A DNA stretch of 44,485 bases from Clostridia bacterium (GTDB taxonomy: Bacteria; Bacillota; Clostridia; Oscillospirales; Acutalibacteraceae). Of the stretch, positions 1 to 7,415 are shown piece by piece. The notes under the pieces are model-generated. The model made no database searches and was not told where the DNA came from. It saw nothing but the letters and a program-made list of their open reading frames with translations. Where the stretch lies: contig JAFYDS010000124.1 in assembly GCA_017544665.1 (NCBI GenBank), positions 1 to 44,485 of the forward strand. The letters are read 5' to 3'. A program made the translations under genes and the position numbers. Every line of letters starts with the position of its first letter. Position 1 is the first letter of the stretch.

Positions 1-105
1 ATTGATTTCAGCACGATTCCCGCTGTTATCCACCGGAGCAACTGCCTTCACTGCGGGAACTGTCAATCCGTTTGTCCTGTCGGCGCAATTTTTAAAAAGA
101 ATTGA
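1..105 (+). CDS. C-terminal end of a 4Fe-4S ferredoxin-type protein (5' end outside window)
   Basis: Frame 1 is open from the window edge to TGA at 103-105 and encodes 34 residues. It carries a complete 4Fe-4S cysteine motif, C-x2-C-x2-C-x3-C-P (cysteines at partial residues 15, 18, 21 and 25), followed by a Val-Gly-Ala-Ile stretch typical of bacterial ferredoxin domains. The cluster-binding loop lies at the extreme C-terminus, so the missing upstream part could be a second cluster loop, a flavodoxin-like domain or an oxidoreductase. The role is presumably electron transfer in an anaerobe, but the parent protein cannot be identified from this piece. Confidence 0.7.
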   Translation: MDFSTIPAVIHRSNCLHCGNCQSVCPVGAIFKKN

Positions 106-122
106 AAAAACAAATTCCGGTT

Positions 123-221
123 TGTCGATATGTTCCCGTGAACTGGCAACCCTCAAAAACCGGTTGACATGTTCCTGGCCGCAAAATTGCGAACAGGCAG
201 CAGTCTGTGGACATGTTTCCC
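123..221. mobile_element. Possible IS21-type terminal repeats
   Basis: Three short direct repeats with the shared core GAYATGTT(Y)C occur at 123-137, 163-177 and 206-221, spaced about 40 bp apart. Multiple repeated terminal sequences containing this kind of GACATGTT core are known at the ends of IS21-family elements. No transposase is visible; the region to about 370 encodes nothing recognisable. This is most simply an isolated IS end or the scar of one. Confidence 0.35.
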
Positions 222-374
222 TTTACCAACGAGAGGTATGAATTAGTAGTTTCATTTCCTCGTGCCATGTGGAGACGGTGTGCCTCTTGTGCCACCAAAA
301 GAAGGACTTCATCTCAGCACCCCATGAACCCAAAGATGTTGAGATCTGAAACACAGATGGAAGGAAAACAGAGC

Positions 375-722
375 ATGCATGCAGCAAAACGGAACGTCCG
401 GCTTGTCGAAGTGGACACAAAGAATCTGAATGACCTGATCAGGTTACAGCCGTTCGAATCACAGTATAACTTTGTTGCCGACAACTGCTACAGTCTGGCG
501 GAAGCCTATGCCAATCTTTCGGCGGGCAGATATGCGCAGCCTTTCGTCACTTCCGGTCTGCGGGTCGGCACGGCAGCGGTCACCACGCGCGGCCTGAACG
601 AAGCCGACATGGACAAGATTGCGTCGCTGATCGCGCTGGCAGCAACCGATTTTGAAGCAAAGAAAGCCGAGATCCGGGCGCAGGTGGACGCGCTGTGCAA
701 CGCGTATCCGCTGTATGCCTGA
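375..722 (+). pseudogene. In-frame chimera: GNAT acetyltransferase N-terminus joined to serine hydroxymethyltransferase C-terminus
   Basis: ATG at 375 follows an AAGGA-type site at 361-365 and gives 115 aa. Residues 1 to about 58 resemble the N-terminus of a GNAT acetyltransferase (NVRLVEVD start, then a VADNCYSLAEAY-like segment, ending at AQPF). Residues from about 59 on are the C-terminal tail of serine hydroxymethyltransferase (GlyA): GLRVGTAAVTTRG, then a helical tail ending YPLYA. Both families have Pro-Phe at the join (GNAT AQPFG.., SHMT ..SPFVTSG), so the fusion point coincides with microhomology near 540-545. Neither half can be active: the acetyl-CoA site and the PLP domain are missing. 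It is either a real deletion/recombination scar or an assembly chimera. The reading frame could extend upstream to 207, but that part looks non-coding. Confidence 0.65.
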
Positions 723-822
723 GCGCCGGGAACGGCGTACACTGCGCCGTAAAGACCAATGATCTGCTTATTATATTTGACAGCGGAGAAAAAACCGGTT
801 TTGAATCATGTACAGGTGTGAA

Positions 823-857
823 AAAACGACTGATTTAGTTTAAAAATCAGTCGTTTT
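823..857. terminator. Bidirectional hairpin terminator
   Basis: Perfect 14-bp stem (823-836 with 844-857) whose ends are AAAA and TTTT, so it can terminate in both directions. The right arm overlaps the stop codon of the minus-strand XRE gene. It separates the glyA-like scar from the regulator. Confidence 0.75.
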
Positions 858-1083
858 GCTTTTCTATTTTTTCTTCAATCAGTTTTAGTAACTCACTGGG
901 TTTGATATTTAGCGCATCAGAGAGCTTGAAAAAGGTTTCCAATGTTGGTTTTCTTTCTCCTCGCTCAATGGCGCTTAAATGTGTTCTGCCGATGTCAGCA
1001 AATCCACTGACTACTTCTTGTGAGAGGTGCTTTTTCTCTCTGCATTCTTGAATGACTTTTCCTACAATCCTTGCATCCAACAT
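847..1083 (-). CDS. XRE-family helix-turn-helix transcriptional regulator
   Basis: 78-aa cytoplasmic DNA-binding protein consisting almost entirely of one HTH_3/Cro-C1 domain: IQECREKKHLSQE (helices 1-2), then GRTHLSAIERGERKPTLETFFKLSDALNI (recognition helix and scaffold), and a short charged tail. Start chosen because the minus strand has a near-perfect AAGGAGGTG site just upstream of the ATG. It is divergent from the secreted-protein gene at 1216, with a 130-bp shared control region holding repeated ACAAATGT motifs, so it probably represses itself and/or that gene. The AT-rich composition matches its partner and differs from the chromosome on both sides, suggesting joint acquisition. Function beyond DNA binding is not determinable. 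Confidence 0.88.
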   Translation of the reverse strand: MLDARIVGKVIQECREKKHLSQEVVSGFADIGRTHLSAIERGERKPTLETFFKLSDALNIKPSELLKLIEEKIEKQND

Positions 1084-1135
1084 GCCTACACCTCCTTTAT
1101 AGATAGTGTAGGTTATGATTTACTTTATAATGAAT

Positions 1136-1171
1136 ACAAATGTTGACAACAGAACACAAATGTGTTACAAT
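1136..1171 (+). promoter_or_regulatory. Sigma-A promoter with repeated operator-like motif
   Basis: TTGACA (1143-1148), a 17-bp spacer and TACAAT (1166-1171) form a near-consensus promoter for the gene at 1216. ACAAATGT occurs at 1136-1143 and again at 1156-1163, exactly 20 bp apart (two helical turns), flanking the -35 and lying in the spacer. The second copy sits in ACAC-AAAT-GTGT, a short dyad. A protein bound here, plausibly the divergent XRE regulator, would block the promoter. Operator assignment is inference. Confidence 0.7.
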
Positions 1172-1215
1172 ATTTATATCTTGTCGGCGGACAAAAAAAG
1201 TAGGAGGTTTTATTT

Positions 1216-2499
1216 ATGAAAAAAGCACTATCGTTATTGCTTGTTGCAGTATTTATTATTGGAATGATTCCGACAATAGGATTGGCAGCAAATGAGACAT
1301 ATGATGAGGAATTTATTAAAAGCAACTACAATGAATTGAAAGGAAAAATAGATAAAGTTGGGTATATACCAAAAACAGGGAACAAAACATTAGGCGGGAA
1401 ATATGAGACATCGAGTTATTATTTAGAACACCATGCTGATACAGATAAATTAGAGTTTAATTTGTTCCAAACTATAGGTGAGTATAAAGATTATGGTCAA
1501 GTGACCATTGTTCCGAATTTTGAAGAAACAAGTGAGATGCTAGTTGAGATAAACTATATATCGAGCGATAACAGTATGTATTTTACTGCAAGTGCAACAA
1601 TTGATGCTCATTTGGTCACAAAAGATACTAAGTTTTCTTTTATGATAACCGATGTAAAAAACATACCGTCAAGTACTGCTATTCAGAACTTAAGTAATTC
1701 GCTGTATGGCTTAAGCATTGTTTGCTGGGAGTGGTTAATGGAACAGGTCGGGATGTCACTTTCGCAAATTGGTTTCCGCCTTCGTTGTGGGGAGCATGTT
1801 TTTACAGAGGTAAAAACCACACCTGCGGCTTGTATAACAGCAGGTGAAAAAATTGAAAGATGCGCCTATTGTGGCTTGTTGAGAAACGAGACGATTCCAG
1901 CTAACGGAACGCATAGTTATATTGACAAAGTTCTTCCTGCTACAATGACAGCAGATGGAGCAAAAGAGATTATATGCTCTGTGTGTGGAGAAGTAAAGTC
2001 ATCAGCACCAATTGCGCAGATAAAAACGGTTATGTTGAGTAAATCAACATATATCTACGATGGTAAAACGAAGAAGCCTTATGTTGTGGTAAAAGATCGA
2101 AATGGAAAGACAATCGCAAAGGAAAACTACAGTGTCAAATATGATGCAGGGCGGAAAGCCATTGGAATGTATAATGTGATTATCACATTCAAAGGCGATT
2201 ACGAGGGAACAGTCGTTCTTCCTTTTAAGATTGTTCCGGGAAAAGTCACTGAACTAAAGGGCACTGGCAGAGAACTAACATGGTCTGCTGTTAACGGTGC
2301 ACAAAAATACGTTGTGTATTGTTCAGCGAATAAAACAAGCGGGTATAAGAAAATAGGCACTACAGCAAAGCTGGCATACAGTTTGAAAAAACTAGAAACT
2401 GGAAAAACATACTACTTCAAAGTTAGAGCTTTGACAAAAGTAAACGGCTCATCATACTATGGTGGTTATTCATCGGCACTGAAACTTAAAATGAAATAA
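1216..2499 (+). CDS. Secreted protein with cysteine-pair repeats, Ig-like and fibronectin type III domains
   Basis: 427 aa, start supported by GGAGG at 1203-1207. Residues 1-24 form a Sec signal peptide (MKK, hydrophobic core, then GLAA). Residues about 25-190 have no recognisable domain. Two CxxC-bearing segments follow (CAYCG, CSVCG with His/Thr-rich approaches), a pattern common in secreted clostridial proteins. An Ig-like repeat (YDGKTKKPYVVVKD onward, about 275-345) and a C-terminal fibronectin III domain (about 350-427, with TYYFKVRA) complete the chain. It is likely extracellular or wall-associated; no catalytic motif is seen. The AT-rich codon use contrasts strongly with asnS next door and indicates horizontal transfer with the divergent XRE gene. 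Confidence 0.8.
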   Translation: MKKALSLLLVAVFIIGMIPTIGLAANETYDEEFIKSNYNELKGKIDKVGYIPKTGNKTLGGKYETSSYYLEHHADTDKLEFNLFQTIGEYKDYGQVTIVPNFEETSEMLVEINYISSDNSMYFTASATIDAHLVTKDTKFSFMITDVKNIPSSTAIQNLSNSLYGLSIVCWEWLMEQVGMSLSQIGFRLRCGEHVFTEVKTTPAACITAGEKIERCAYCGLLRNETIPANGTHSYIDKVLPATMTADGAKEIICSVCGEVKSSAPIAQIKTVMLSKSTYIYDGKTKKPYVVVKDRNGKTIAKENYSVKYDAGRKAIGMYNVIITFKGDYEGTVVLPFKIVPGKVTELKGTGRELTWSAVNGAQKYVVYCSANKTSGYKKIGTTAKLAYSLKKLETGKTYYFKVRALTKVNGSSYYGGYSSALKLKMK

Positions 2500-2507
2500 G
2501 TGACAGG

Positions 2508-2536
2508 AAGGGCAGGCTGGTACTGCTCTTTCTTTA
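2508..2536 (+). terminator. Rho-independent terminator
   Basis: Stem 2508-2515 with 2523-2530 (one G-U pair), 7-nt loop, then a T-rich run. It lies 8 nt after the stop of the secreted-protein gene. Confidence 0.6.
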
Positions 2537-2635
2537 TGCCCTATTATTCTAGATTGTTATGCCTTATTCTTTTGTATAAAAAAACACACTGTATTTCTCT
2601 CAAATTGTTGCAACTTCCAAACTTCCGGGGAATGC

Positions 2636-2663
2636 TTGATTTTTATGCAAAGTATGCTATAAT
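2636..2663 (+). promoter_or_regulatory. Sigma-A promoter of asnS
   Basis: TTGATT (2636-2641), a 16-bp spacer and TATAAT (2658-2663). The expected start leaves a leader of only about 45 nt, too short for a T-box riboswitch. Confidence 0.75.
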
Positions 2664-2713
2664 AGCACATATTATTATTTTGGCATAAAAGGCAAAGTTT
2701 GGGGGTCCTATTT

Positions 2714-4108
2714 ATGAAACGAACCGAAATTGCAAAATTATATGCTGCGCCGGAAGCCTATACGGAGGCTCCGGTCACGGTCTGCGGCTGGGTCCGCACC
2801 AACCGCGACAGCAAGACGCTCGGCTTCATGGAAGTCAACGACGGCAGCTGCTTCAAGGGCGTACAGGTCGTGTTCGAAGCGGGCAAGGTCGCCGATTTCG
2901 CTGCGGTCGCGAAGCTCAACGTCGGCACCGCCGTCGTCGTCACGGGTAATCTGATTCTGACGCCGGAAGCGCGTCAGCCGTTTGAAATCAACGCGACGCG
3001 CGTCGAGGTCGAGGGCGCGTCCACGCCGGATTATCCGCTCCAGAAAAAGCGGCATTCCGTGGAATACCTGCGCACGATCGCGCACCTGCGTCCGCGCACG
3101 AACCTCTATTCCGCGGCGTTCCGCGTGCGCTCCGCGGCGGCCTTCGCGCTGCACCGCTTTTTCAACGAAAACGGCTTTGTCTATGCCCACACGCCGCTGA
3201 TCTCCTGCTCCGACTGCGAGGGCGCGGGCGAAATGTTCCGCGTGACCACGCTCGACATGGAAAACCCGCCGCGCACCGCGGACGGCGAGATCGATTACAG
3301 CCAGGACTTCTTCGGCAAGAGCGCCTATCTGACCGTCTCCGGTCAGTTGCAGGGTGAGATCATGGCGCAGGCCTTCGGCAAGATCTATACCTTTGGTCCG
3401 ACCTTCCGCGCCGAAAAGAGCTACACCCAGCGTCATGCCGCCGAGTTCTGGATGATCGAGCCCGAGATTGCGTTCGCCGACCTCAGCGACGATATGGAAC
3501 TCGCGGAAGCGATGATCAAATACGTCATCCGCTATGTGCTCGACGCCTGTCCGCAGGATATGGCGTTCCTCAACCAGTTTGTCGACAAGGGTCTGATCGA
3601 ACGGCTCGAGGCTGTGGCAAACAGCGACTTCGGCCGGATCACCTACACCGACGCGGTGGAAATCCTCCAGCAGCACAACGACCAGTTTGAATACAAGGTG
3701 GAGTGGGGCACCGATCTGCAGACGGAGCACGAGCGCTTCCTGACCGAGCAGATCTTCAGGCGTCCGGTCTTCGTTACCGATTACCCGAAGGAGATCAAGG
3801 CGTTCTATATGCGTCTCAACGACGACGGCAAGACCGTCGCGGCCTGCGACTGTCTCGTGATGGACATCGGCGAGATCATCGGCGGCAGCCAGAGAGAGGA
3901 ACGCTACGACGTCCTTGTGGAGCGCATCAAAGAACTTGGCCTCAAGGAAGAGGACTACTGGTGGTACCTCGATCTGCGTAAATACGGCGGCACCAAGCAC
4001 GCGGGCTTCGGTCTCGGCTTTGAGCGCCTCGTGATGTACCTGACGGGCATCTCCAACATCCGCGACGTGCTGCCCTTCCCGCGCACGACCGGTTCGGCGG
4101 AATTCTAA
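2714..4108 (+). CDS. asnS: Asparaginyl-tRNA synthetase
   Basis: 464 aa, the usual length for bacterial AsnRS. The enzyme charges tRNA-Asn with asparagine in the cytoplasm. An OB-fold anticodon-binding domain comes first (about 15-110, with [11 protein letters not shown]), followed by a class IIb catalytic core. Class II motif 2 is seen as [21 protein letters not shown] and motif 3 as [15 protein letters not shown], close to the C-terminus, with the family ending DVLPFPRT. The ATG at 2714 is preferred to the in-frame TTG 15 nt upstream because the family begins at this point. An aminotransferase gene follows after 31 bp on the same strand, so the two are probably cotranscribed. A specific AsnRS suggests this organism need not make Asn-tRNA by amidation. 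Confidence 0.97.
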   Translation: MKRTEIAKLYAAPEAYTEAPVTVCGWVRTNRDSKTLGFMEVNDGSCFKGVQVVFEAGKVADFAAVAKLNVGTAVVVTGNLILTPEARQPFEINATRVEVEGASTPDYPLQKKRHSVEYLRTIAHLRPRTNLYSAAFRVRSAAAFALHRFFNENGFVYAHTPLISCSDCEGAGEMFRVTTLDMENPPRTADGEIDYSQDFFGKSAYLTVSGQLQGEIMAQAFGKIYTFGPTFRAEKSYTQRHAAEFWMIEPEIAFADLSDDMELAEAMIKYVIRYVLDACPQDMAFLNQFVDKGLIERLEAVANSDFGRITYTDAVEILQQHNDQFEYKVEWGTDLQTEHERFLTEQIFRRPVFVTDYPKEIKAFYMRLNDDGKTVAACDCLVMDIGEIIGGSQREERYDVLVERIKELGLKEEDYWWYLDLRKYGGTKHAGFGLGFERLVMYLTGISNIRDVLPFPRTTGSAEF

Positions 4109-4139
4109 GCAAAATTCACTTTCAAAGGAGTGCGGCAGT

Positions 4140-5432
4140 ATGCCGGATTACAAAGCGCTATCCAAGGCAGAGCTTTTGCAGGAGCAAAAGGAGCTGCTCG
4201 AAGCTTACCACAACTATCAGGCCATGGGCCTGACGCTCGATATGTCGCGCGGCAAGCCGGGCACCGACCAGCTTTCGGTGTCCAACGGCCTTCTGGACGC
4301 GATCACCTCGCACGACTGGGACGACGACAACAACCATTCTCTGCGCTACCTCAACTACGGCCTTCTGACCGGCATCGACGAATGCAAGGAGATCTTTGCG
4401 GCGCTGCTGGACGTGCCGATGGACAACGTGATCGTCTGCGGCAACTCGAGCCTCAACCAGATGTTCGACTATATCACCCAGTGCATGCTGACCGGGTCGG
4501 ACGGCGTGCCGTGGAAGGATCAGGGCGAGATCAAGTTCATCTGCCCGTCCCCGGGCTACGACCGCCATTTCGCGATCTGCGAATACTACGGCATCAAGAT
4601 GATCCCCGTTGCGATGACCGAAGAGGGTCCCGACATGAACGCCGTTGAAACGCTGATTCAGGACCCGACCGTCAAGGGCATGTTCTGCGTCCCGAAGTAT
4701 TCCAACCCCACGGGCGTGACCTATTCCCACGAAACCGTGGAACGGATCGCGGCGATGGAACCCGCGGCGAAGGACTTCCGCATCATCTGGGACAACGCCT
4801 ACGTCGTCCACGATCTGACGAGCAAGGGCGACGTGTTGGACAATATCTTTGAATCGCTGCACCGCTACGGCCACGACGATATGGTGATCGAGTTCACCTC
4901 CACGTCGAAGATCAGCTTCCCCGGCGCCGGCGTCGCCGCGCTTGCCGCGTCCGACCGCAATATCCAGATCATCAAGAACCGTCTGAAATATCAGACGATC
5001 GGCTATGACAAGCTCAACCAGTACCGCCACGTGAAGTTCTATAAGGACGTGGACGGCCTCAAAAATTACATGCGGCTGCACCGCAACATCCTCGGACCGA
5101 AGTTCAAGATCGTGCTGTATGAGTTCGAGCACAAGCTCGGCGGCTACAACATTGCCCGCTGGTCCACCCCGAAAGGCGGATACTTCATCAACCTCGACGT
5201 GCTGCCCGGTACGGCGAAGCGCGTGTGGGAACTGTGCCGCGACGCGGGCGTCACTTTGACACAGGCGGGCGCGACCTACCCCTATGGGATCGACCCGGAG
5301 GACAAGAACCTCAGAATCGCGCCGTCCTACCCGCCGGTCGACGAGCTGTTGACCGCGACAAAGCTGCTTTGCCTGTGCGTGAAGATCGCCGCGGTGGAAA
5401 AGCAGCTGGAAGACGACAAAGAGGAAGAATAA
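4140..5432 (+). CDS. Aspartate aminotransferase-type PLP enzyme (MocR-like/subgroup Ib family)
   Basis: 430 aa with an AAAGGAG site 7 nt before the ATG. It is a fold-type I PLP aminotransferase of the group with DMSRGKPGTDQL near the N-terminus (about 34-45), distinct from classical AspC. Visible active-site features are KYSNPTGV (about 186-193), WDNAY with the PLP-ring Asp at about 218, and STSKISFPGAGVA with the Schiff-base Lys at about 257. Members of this family transaminate aspartate and 2-oxoglutarate. It follows asnS by 31 bp, consistent with linked aspartate/asparagine metabolism. Substrate is inferred from family membership. A hairpin terminator follows. Confidence 0.9.
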   Translation: MPDYKALSKAELLQEQKELLEAYHNYQAMGLTLDMSRGKPGTDQLSVSNGLLDAITSHDWDDDNNHSLRYLNYGLLTGIDECKEIFAALLDVPMDNVIVCGNSSLNQMFDYITQCMLTGSDGVPWKDQGEIKFICPSPGYDRHFAICEYYGIKMIPVAMTEEGPDMNAVETLIQDPTVKGMFCVPKYSNPTGVTYSHETVERIAAMEPAAKDFRIIWDNAYVVHDLTSKGDVLDNIFESLHRYGHDDMVIEFTSTSKISFPGAGVAALAASDRNIQIIKNRLKYQTIGYDKLNQYRHVKFYKDVDGLKNYMRLHRNILGPKFKIVLYEFEHKLGGYNIARWSTPKGGYFINLDVLPGTAKRVWELCRDAGVTLTQAGATYPYGIDPEDKNLRIAPSYPPVDELLTATKLLCLCVKIAAVEKQLEDDKEEE

Positions 5433-5435
5433 GCA

Positions 5436-5470
5436 AAAAAAGCTGCTGCGAACGCGGTGGCTTTTTTCGT
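5436..5470 (+). terminator. Rho-independent terminator after the aminotransferase gene
   Basis: AAAAAAGC at about 5436-5443 pairs with GCTTTTTT at about 5459-5466 through an interrupted stem with several G-U pairs, ending in a T run. Confidence 0.7.
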
Positions 5471-5475
5471 TTCTC

Positions 5476-5503
5476 TTGACAAACCGCAGAATCGTTGTAG
5501 AAT
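5476..5503 (+). promoter_or_regulatory. Sigma-A promoter
   Basis: TTGACA (5476-5481), a 16-bp spacer and TAGAAT (5498-5503). It would drive the membrane segment at 5570 and the glycosylase at 5951. Confidence 0.7.
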
Positions 5504-5524
5504 AAAACTGTCCGTTCTTTGACG

Positions 5525-5561
5525 CATTCCAAATTTCACATTCTTTTGTCGACTGACTTGG
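5525..5561 (+). repeat. Dispersed intergenic repeat, copy 1 (ATTCCAAAT.. TCGACTGA type)
   Basis: A stretch of ATTCCAAATTT-CACATTC followed by TTTTGTCGACTGACTTGG. A near-identical copy lies at 5866-5909. The copies bracket the membrane-protein segment. Confidence 0.6.
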
Positions 5562-5569
5562 AGATACCT

Positions 5570-5950
5570 ATGAAAAAGAAAGACAAAGAACCGGTCGATT
5601 CCCGTTATTGGTTCAAAACGATTATGTATAAGATACCGTGCGATATTCTGCTGGCGTTTCTTGTTTTGTTGGCGGAAGGGTGGTTCGGCAATCGCAGCGA
5701 TTTGCCCGGTCATCCCTCCGGCGGGCTGGCGCTGCTGTTCCTGCTGGTTGCCGGGCTTGTCACGCTCGCGATGGTGATCCACGCCCTGCGTTTGCGCAAA
5801 AAAGAGAAAAAGCAGGCGGCGCAGGACGAAACCTCAACGGAGCAACCATCCGACTGTTTATTCAAATTCCAAATTCCACATTCCACATTCGTCTGTCGAC
5901 TGATTTGGGCGACCACACAGGGTCGCCCCTACGCTGTACCGGAGGTGTCT
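5570..5950 (+). other. Two-TM membrane protein segment, in frame with the downstream glycosylase and lacking its own stop
   Basis: ATG at 5570 (MKKKDKEPVDSRYWFKT) opens a frame with two hydrophobic segments (about residues 21-36, AFLVLLAEGWF region, and 47-66, ALLFLLVAGLVTLAMVIHAL), then a basic RKKEKKQAAQDE tail. No stop occurs before the glycosylase; the frame runs through the second copy of an intergenic repeat (5866-5909) and a GC-rich hairpin (5907-5928) and continues to 6436. The original gene was probably a small two-TM protein whose stop was lost when repeat sequence was inserted. Translated from 5570, the product would be a 288-aa membrane-anchored glycosylase. Confidence 0.5.
5866..5928 (+). 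repeat. Dispersed intergenic repeat, copy 2, followed by GC-rich hairpin
   Basis: 5866-5909 repeats the element of 5525-5561 with a duplicated CACATTC. It runs into a hairpin GGGCGACC (5907-5914) / GGTCGCCC (5921-5928). The ribosome site of the glycosylase follows directly. Confidence 0.6.
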
Positions 5951-6436
5951 ATGCTCCACCACCCCATCCCGCCCGTCTTTGACGAACACAGCCGCGTGCT
6001 GATCCTCGGGTCGTTCCCGTCGGTGAAGTCGCGCGAAGCGCAGTTCTTTTACGGGCACCCGCAAAACCGCTTCTGGCGCGTGCTGTCATCACTCTTTGGC
6101 GAAGCGGCAGGGGAGACCCCCGCGGAAAAGACCGCCTTTCTTTTGCGGCACAACATCGCGCTGTGGGACGTGATTGCGTCGTGCGAGATCGAAGGCAGCG
6201 CCGACAGCAGCATCACGGACGCCGCCCCGAACGACCTTTCCGTGATCCTCTGCACGGCGCAGATCACACATATTTTTACCAACGGCAAAACCGCCGACCG
6301 GCTCTACCGCCGTTATCTGCAGACACTGACGGGTATCGAGGCGGTGTGTCTTCCGTCCACCAGCCCCGCGAACGCCGCATGGTCGCTCGACAGGCTGACC
6401 GAAGCGTGGCAGGCAGTCAAAACAGGCGCTGAATAA
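5951..6436 (+). CDS. DNA glycosylase of the uracil-DNA glycosylase superfamily (DNA-deoxyinosine glycosylase-like)
   Basis: 161 aa from ATG 5951, preceded by a strong CGGAGGTG site. Signature segments are LILGSFPSVKSREAQFFYGHPQNRFW (about 17-42), NIALWDVIASC (about 70-80) and LPSTSPANAAW near the end, matching small UDG-superfamily enzymes that excise hypoxanthine or uracil from DNA in base-excision repair. The SFPS...FYGHPQNRFW pattern is typical of the family annotated as DNA-deoxyinosine glycosylase. The frame is open upstream to 5519 and includes a membrane segment, but homology and the ribosome site support 5951 as the real start. Substrate specificity is inferred from family, not visible. 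Confidence 0.82.
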   Translation: MLHHPIPPVFDEHSRVLILGSFPSVKSREAQFFYGHPQNRFWRVLSSLFGEAAGETPAEKTAFLLRHNIALWDVIASCEIEGSADSSITDAAPNDLSVILCTAQITHIFTNGKTADRLYRRYLQTLTGIEAVCLPSTSPANAAWSLDRLTEAWQAVKTGAE

Positions 6437-6470
6437 AAAACAGTTTCACGCTTTAATACGTGAAAGCAAA

Positions 6471-6503
6471 TTTAAGCTACATTTAAGGTAACGCGACTAT
6501 AAT
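6471..6503 (+). promoter_or_regulatory. Promoter with tandem OmpR-type response-regulator half-sites
   Basis: TTTAAG at 6471-6476 and again at 6482-6487 (11-bp period), followed by TATAAT at 6498-6503. Direct hexamer repeats spaced 11 bp upstream of a good -10 with no good -35 are the hallmark of promoters activated by winged-helix (OmpR/PhoB-type) regulators. The next gene, at 6738, encodes such a regulator, so autoregulation is likely (inference). An inverted repeat TTTCACG/CGTGAAA lies just upstream (6444-6465). Confidence 0.5.
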
Positions 6504-6509
6504 GAACGC

Positions 6510-6575
6510 GTGCAATGGGGAATGCAAGATGTTTTTTTCCGATTTTTCTTCTTGCAACCCTCCTCTCCATTGCAC
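6510..6575 (+). other. Leader hairpin upstream of the two-component system
   Basis: GTGCAATGG (6510-6518) pairs perfectly with CCATTGCAC (6567-6575) and, inside it, TGCAAG (6523-6528) with CTTGCA (6551-6556). If transcription starts at the promoter ending 6503, this forms a stable structure at the very 5' end of a 230-nt leader. No known riboswitch is recognised. Confidence 0.5.
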
Positions 6576-6668
6576 TCCCCTCTCCTTTTTATTTTTGTTT
6601 TGGGAACAGCGTCCGTTGCAAATACACGGGCGTTGTTTCCTTTCTTGTCACAATTTTTTCACATTTTA

Positions 6669-6697
6669 TTGTTGATTTTAGGTTTTCACGGTATGCT
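6669..6697 (+). promoter_or_regulatory. Second, closer promoter candidate for the two-component operon
   Basis: TTGTTG (6669-6674), a 17-bp spacer and TATGCT (6692-6697), 40 bp before the regulator start. It is weaker than the upstream TATAAT. Confidence 0.35.
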
Positions 6698-6737
6698 AAT
6701 AAAAAGTATGCCGATTTTTGACTGCGGAGGTAGATGC

Positions 6738-7415
6738 ATGAGACTGTTACTCGCTGAAGACGAACGGGAATTATCGAAGGCGCTTTGCGCCATTCTCAAG
6801 CATAACAATTATTCCGTGGACGCCGTTTATGACGGACAGGACGCCCTCGATTACGGGATGGACGAAAACTACGACGGGATCATCCTCGATCTGATGATGC
6901 CGAAGATGAACGGGCTCGACGTTCTCGAAAAGCTGCGGAAGGCGGGCGTGTCCACGCCGGTGCTGATTTTGACGGCGAAGGCGGAGACCGAAGATAAGAT
7001 CCTCGGGCTCGACAAGGGCGCCGACGATTATCTGACAAAGCCGTTTTCCACGGGCGAGCTGCTCGCGCGCATCCGCGCGATGACGCGCCGCAAGTCGGAG
7101 TTCACGCCGAATCTGCTCACGCTCGGCAACCTCTCGCTCAACCGCGAGACCTTTGAGCTTTCCACCGATCAGGGCTCGATCCGTCTTGGCAACAAGGAGT
7201 TCCAGATGATCGAAATGCTGATGGACAACCCCGGCCGGCTGATCTCGACCGAGCAGTTCATGGAGCGGATCTGGGGCTACGAGACCGAGGCGGAGATCAA
7301 CGTGGTCTGGGTCTATATCTCCTATATCCGCAAAAAGCTCGCCACGCTGGGGGCCAACGTTGAAATCAAGGCGACCCGCGGCGTCGGCTATACGCTGGAG
7401 GAAGTCAAATGCTGA
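6738..7415 (+). CDS. OmpR/PhoB-family response regulator
   Basis: 225 aa; ATG 6738 follows CGGAGG at 6725-6730. The receiver domain (1-115) has acidic residues at 8-9, phospho-acceptor Asp51 in ILDLMMPKMNG, Thr79 and Lys101 in DYLTKPF. The C-terminal winged-helix domain (about 130-225) has GNKEFQMIEMLMDNPGRLISTEQF and a wing ending ATRGVGYTLEE. It binds DNA when phosphorylated, presumably by the kinase encoded next, whose start codon overlaps its end by 7 nt. Tandem TTTAAG half-sites upstream suggest autoregulation. Longer in-frame starts upstream (6510) run through the leader and are rejected. Confidence 0.95.
   Translation: MRLLLAEDERELSKALCAILKHNNYSVDAVYDGQDALDYGMDENYDGIILDLMMPKMNGLDVLEKLRKAGVSTPVLILTAKAETEDKILGLDKGADDYLTKPFSTGELLARIRAMTRRKSEFTPNLLTLGNLSLNRETFELSTDQGSIRLGNKEFQMIEMLMDNPGRLISTEQFMERIWGYETEAEINVVWVYISYIRKKLATLGANVEIKATRGVGYTLEEVKC

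Noticed and set aside
2540..2713. T-box riboswitch before asnS
   Set aside because: The promoter at 2636-2663 leaves a leader of only about 45 nt and no T-box sequence or specifier loop is present.
2738..4000. 420-aa minus-strand frame over asnS, and similar frames opposite the aminotransferase, kinase and dnaX genes
   Set aside because: Typical GC-rich antisense frames with skewed composition; the plus-strand genes have full family signatures.
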